Source: Longimicrobiaceae bacterium
GTDB lineage: Bacteria; Gemmatimonadota; Gemmatimonadetes; Longimicrobiales; Longimicrobiaceae
Direction of reading: 5' to 3'
NCBI GenBank assembly: GCA_036375715.1
Contig: DASVBS010000080.1
Coordinates: forward strand, 1 to 33,577
Length of the DNA stretch: 33,577 nt
Shown piece by piece: positions 33,075 to 33,577 of the stretch (positions are counted from its first letter, which is position 1; each line of letters begins with the position of its first letter). Below the pieces are notes generated by a model, which saw only the letters and a list, made by a program, of their open reading frames with translations, made no database searches and was not told the DNA's origin. The position numbers and the translations under genes are program-made.

Positions 33075-33106
33075 GAAAACCCCCGGCGGGCGAACCCGTC
33101 CGGAGG
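33075..33106 (-). terminator. Rho-independent terminator with a UUCG tetraloop
   Basis: Read on the minus strand, CCTCCGGACGGG pairs with CCCGCCGGGGG (one bulged A, one G-U) around a TTCG loop and is followed by TTTTCG. The very stable UUCG loop and the T-run make a strong terminator. It lies 31 bp past the stop of the Ig-like lipoprotein gene, isolating it from the DUF72 gene. Confidence 0.85.
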
Positions 33107-33136
33107 TCTTGGGGAATCCGCAAACGAAGACTCTTC

Positions 33137-33550
33137 TCAGAGGCCGGTCGCCTCGAACGTGCCGAACACGATGGGCTGTCCCGTGGTGCTGTCGACGGCG
33201 CGAGCCTCCAGGCGGTTCACTCCCGGCTCCTCCCCGAGGGTCCACCAGTCCCGCGCGAAACCTTCTTCGTTCGTCACCCCCGCCCCGGCATAGACTGAAC
33301 CTCCGCCAGCCACGACCACGAAGTTGACGATCTGGTTCGCGACGGGCCTGCCGAGCCCGTCCAACACCTGCACCACCACCGGATCGGGCAGCTCGCTCCC
33401 GGCGGGGGCCTGCTGCCCGCCGCCGATGAGCACCGCCGTGATCGGTCCTGCCGTCTCGAGGCTGTCCACGACTCCGGCGCGGCTGCACCCGGCGAGCCAG
33501 CCGATCGAGAGAACCAGGACAGCAGGAATGAACTTCCTGAAGATGGTCAT
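33137..33550 (-). CDS. Lipoprotein with a bacterial Ig-like (Big-1-type) domain
   Basis: This 137-residue protein starts at the ATG at 33550, 27 bp from the window edge, so its promoter is not visible. FIPAVLVLSIGWLAGC is a lipoprotein signal with lipobox LAGC. The mature part is one Ig-like beta domain: LPDPVVVQVLDGLGRPVANQ, IVNFVVVAGGGSVYAGAGVT, NEEGFARDWWTLGEEPGVN and RLEARAVDSTTGQPI match the invasin/Big-1 pattern (V-x-V-x-D-x-x-G-x-P-V ... G-x-A ... W-x-LG). It is a small surface or periplasmic structural lipoprotein; no ligand can be named. A strong terminator follows. Confidence 0.83.
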   Translation of the reverse strand: MTIFRKFIPAVLVLSIGWLAGCSRAGVVDSLETAGPITAVLIGGGQQAPAGSELPDPVVVQVLDGLGRPVANQIVNFVVVAGGGSVYAGAGVTNEEGFARDWWTLGEEPGVNRLEARAVDSTTGQPIVFGTFEATGL

Positions 33551-33577
33551 GGAGATGCGTCGTTCTCGGAAATCGCG

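Overview
The window is a GC-rich bacterial chromosome segment. It has diderm features: a TonB-dependent receptor, outer-membrane beta-barrels and several lipobox signal peptides. It also has a large orphan two-FtsX-domain (ADOP-type) permease and a dense mix of small operons with ATGA start/stop overlaps. This combination suggests Gemmatimonadota or a nearby lineage such as Acidobacteriota. That is an inference from gene content; there is no rRNA or marker gene here to prove it. I found no tRNA, rRNA, CRISPR array, transposase or phage gene.

Region 1 (1-8341, all + strand) is one tightly packed operon cut by the left window edge. It encodes a methyltransferase (partial), a GT4 glycosyltransferase, a cupin, a sugar-1-phosphate nucleotidylyltransferase, a 733-residue fusion of an SDR sugar epimerase/dehydratase to a 3-dehydroquinate-synthase-like sugar phosphate cyclase, a ROK sugar kinase, a divergent GH4-like NAD-dependent enzyme and a xylose-isomerase-like TIM-barrel epimerase. 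Neighbouring reading frames overlap or are separated by a few bases. Together they look like a pathway that cyclises or remodels a phosphorylated sugar, activates it as a nucleotide sugar and transfers and methylates it. A carbasugar/cyclitol-type glycan or small molecule is the natural guess. This is the most promising candidate for an undescribed system in the window.

Region 2 (8484-11741) holds a ferritin-like diiron protein and a two-gene minus-strand operon: an arginase-family ureohydrolase followed by a DUF71 PP-loop ATPase. A CGNR zinc-finger regulator is divergent from that operon, and the gap between them carries a repeated ACTGGTTA box. Region 3 (11966-15609) has a CBS-domain ClC channel convergent with a tandem universal stress protein, then a Gre-family factor with a strong ribosome binding site, a 5' hairpin and a clear terminator.

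Region 4 (15742-22454) contains a nucleoside deaminase overlapping an FG-GAP repeat lipoprotein, CutC, a TPR protein overlapping a ZU5-like lipoprotein, and a minus-strand pair of lipoprotein plus outer-membrane barrel protein. A 17-bp tandem repeat lies at the 3' end of the barrel gene. Region 5 (22821-27477) has the ADOP permease, a FliA/WhiG-type sigma factor behind a perfect TATAAT, and a CgeB-like glycosyltransferase. Region 6 (27517-33550) has a nitrilase-family hydrolase, a TonB receptor with a Fur-box-like site followed by a PepSY transmembrane protein (an iron/siderophore uptake unit), a DUF72 protein and an Ig-like lipoprotein with its own terminator.
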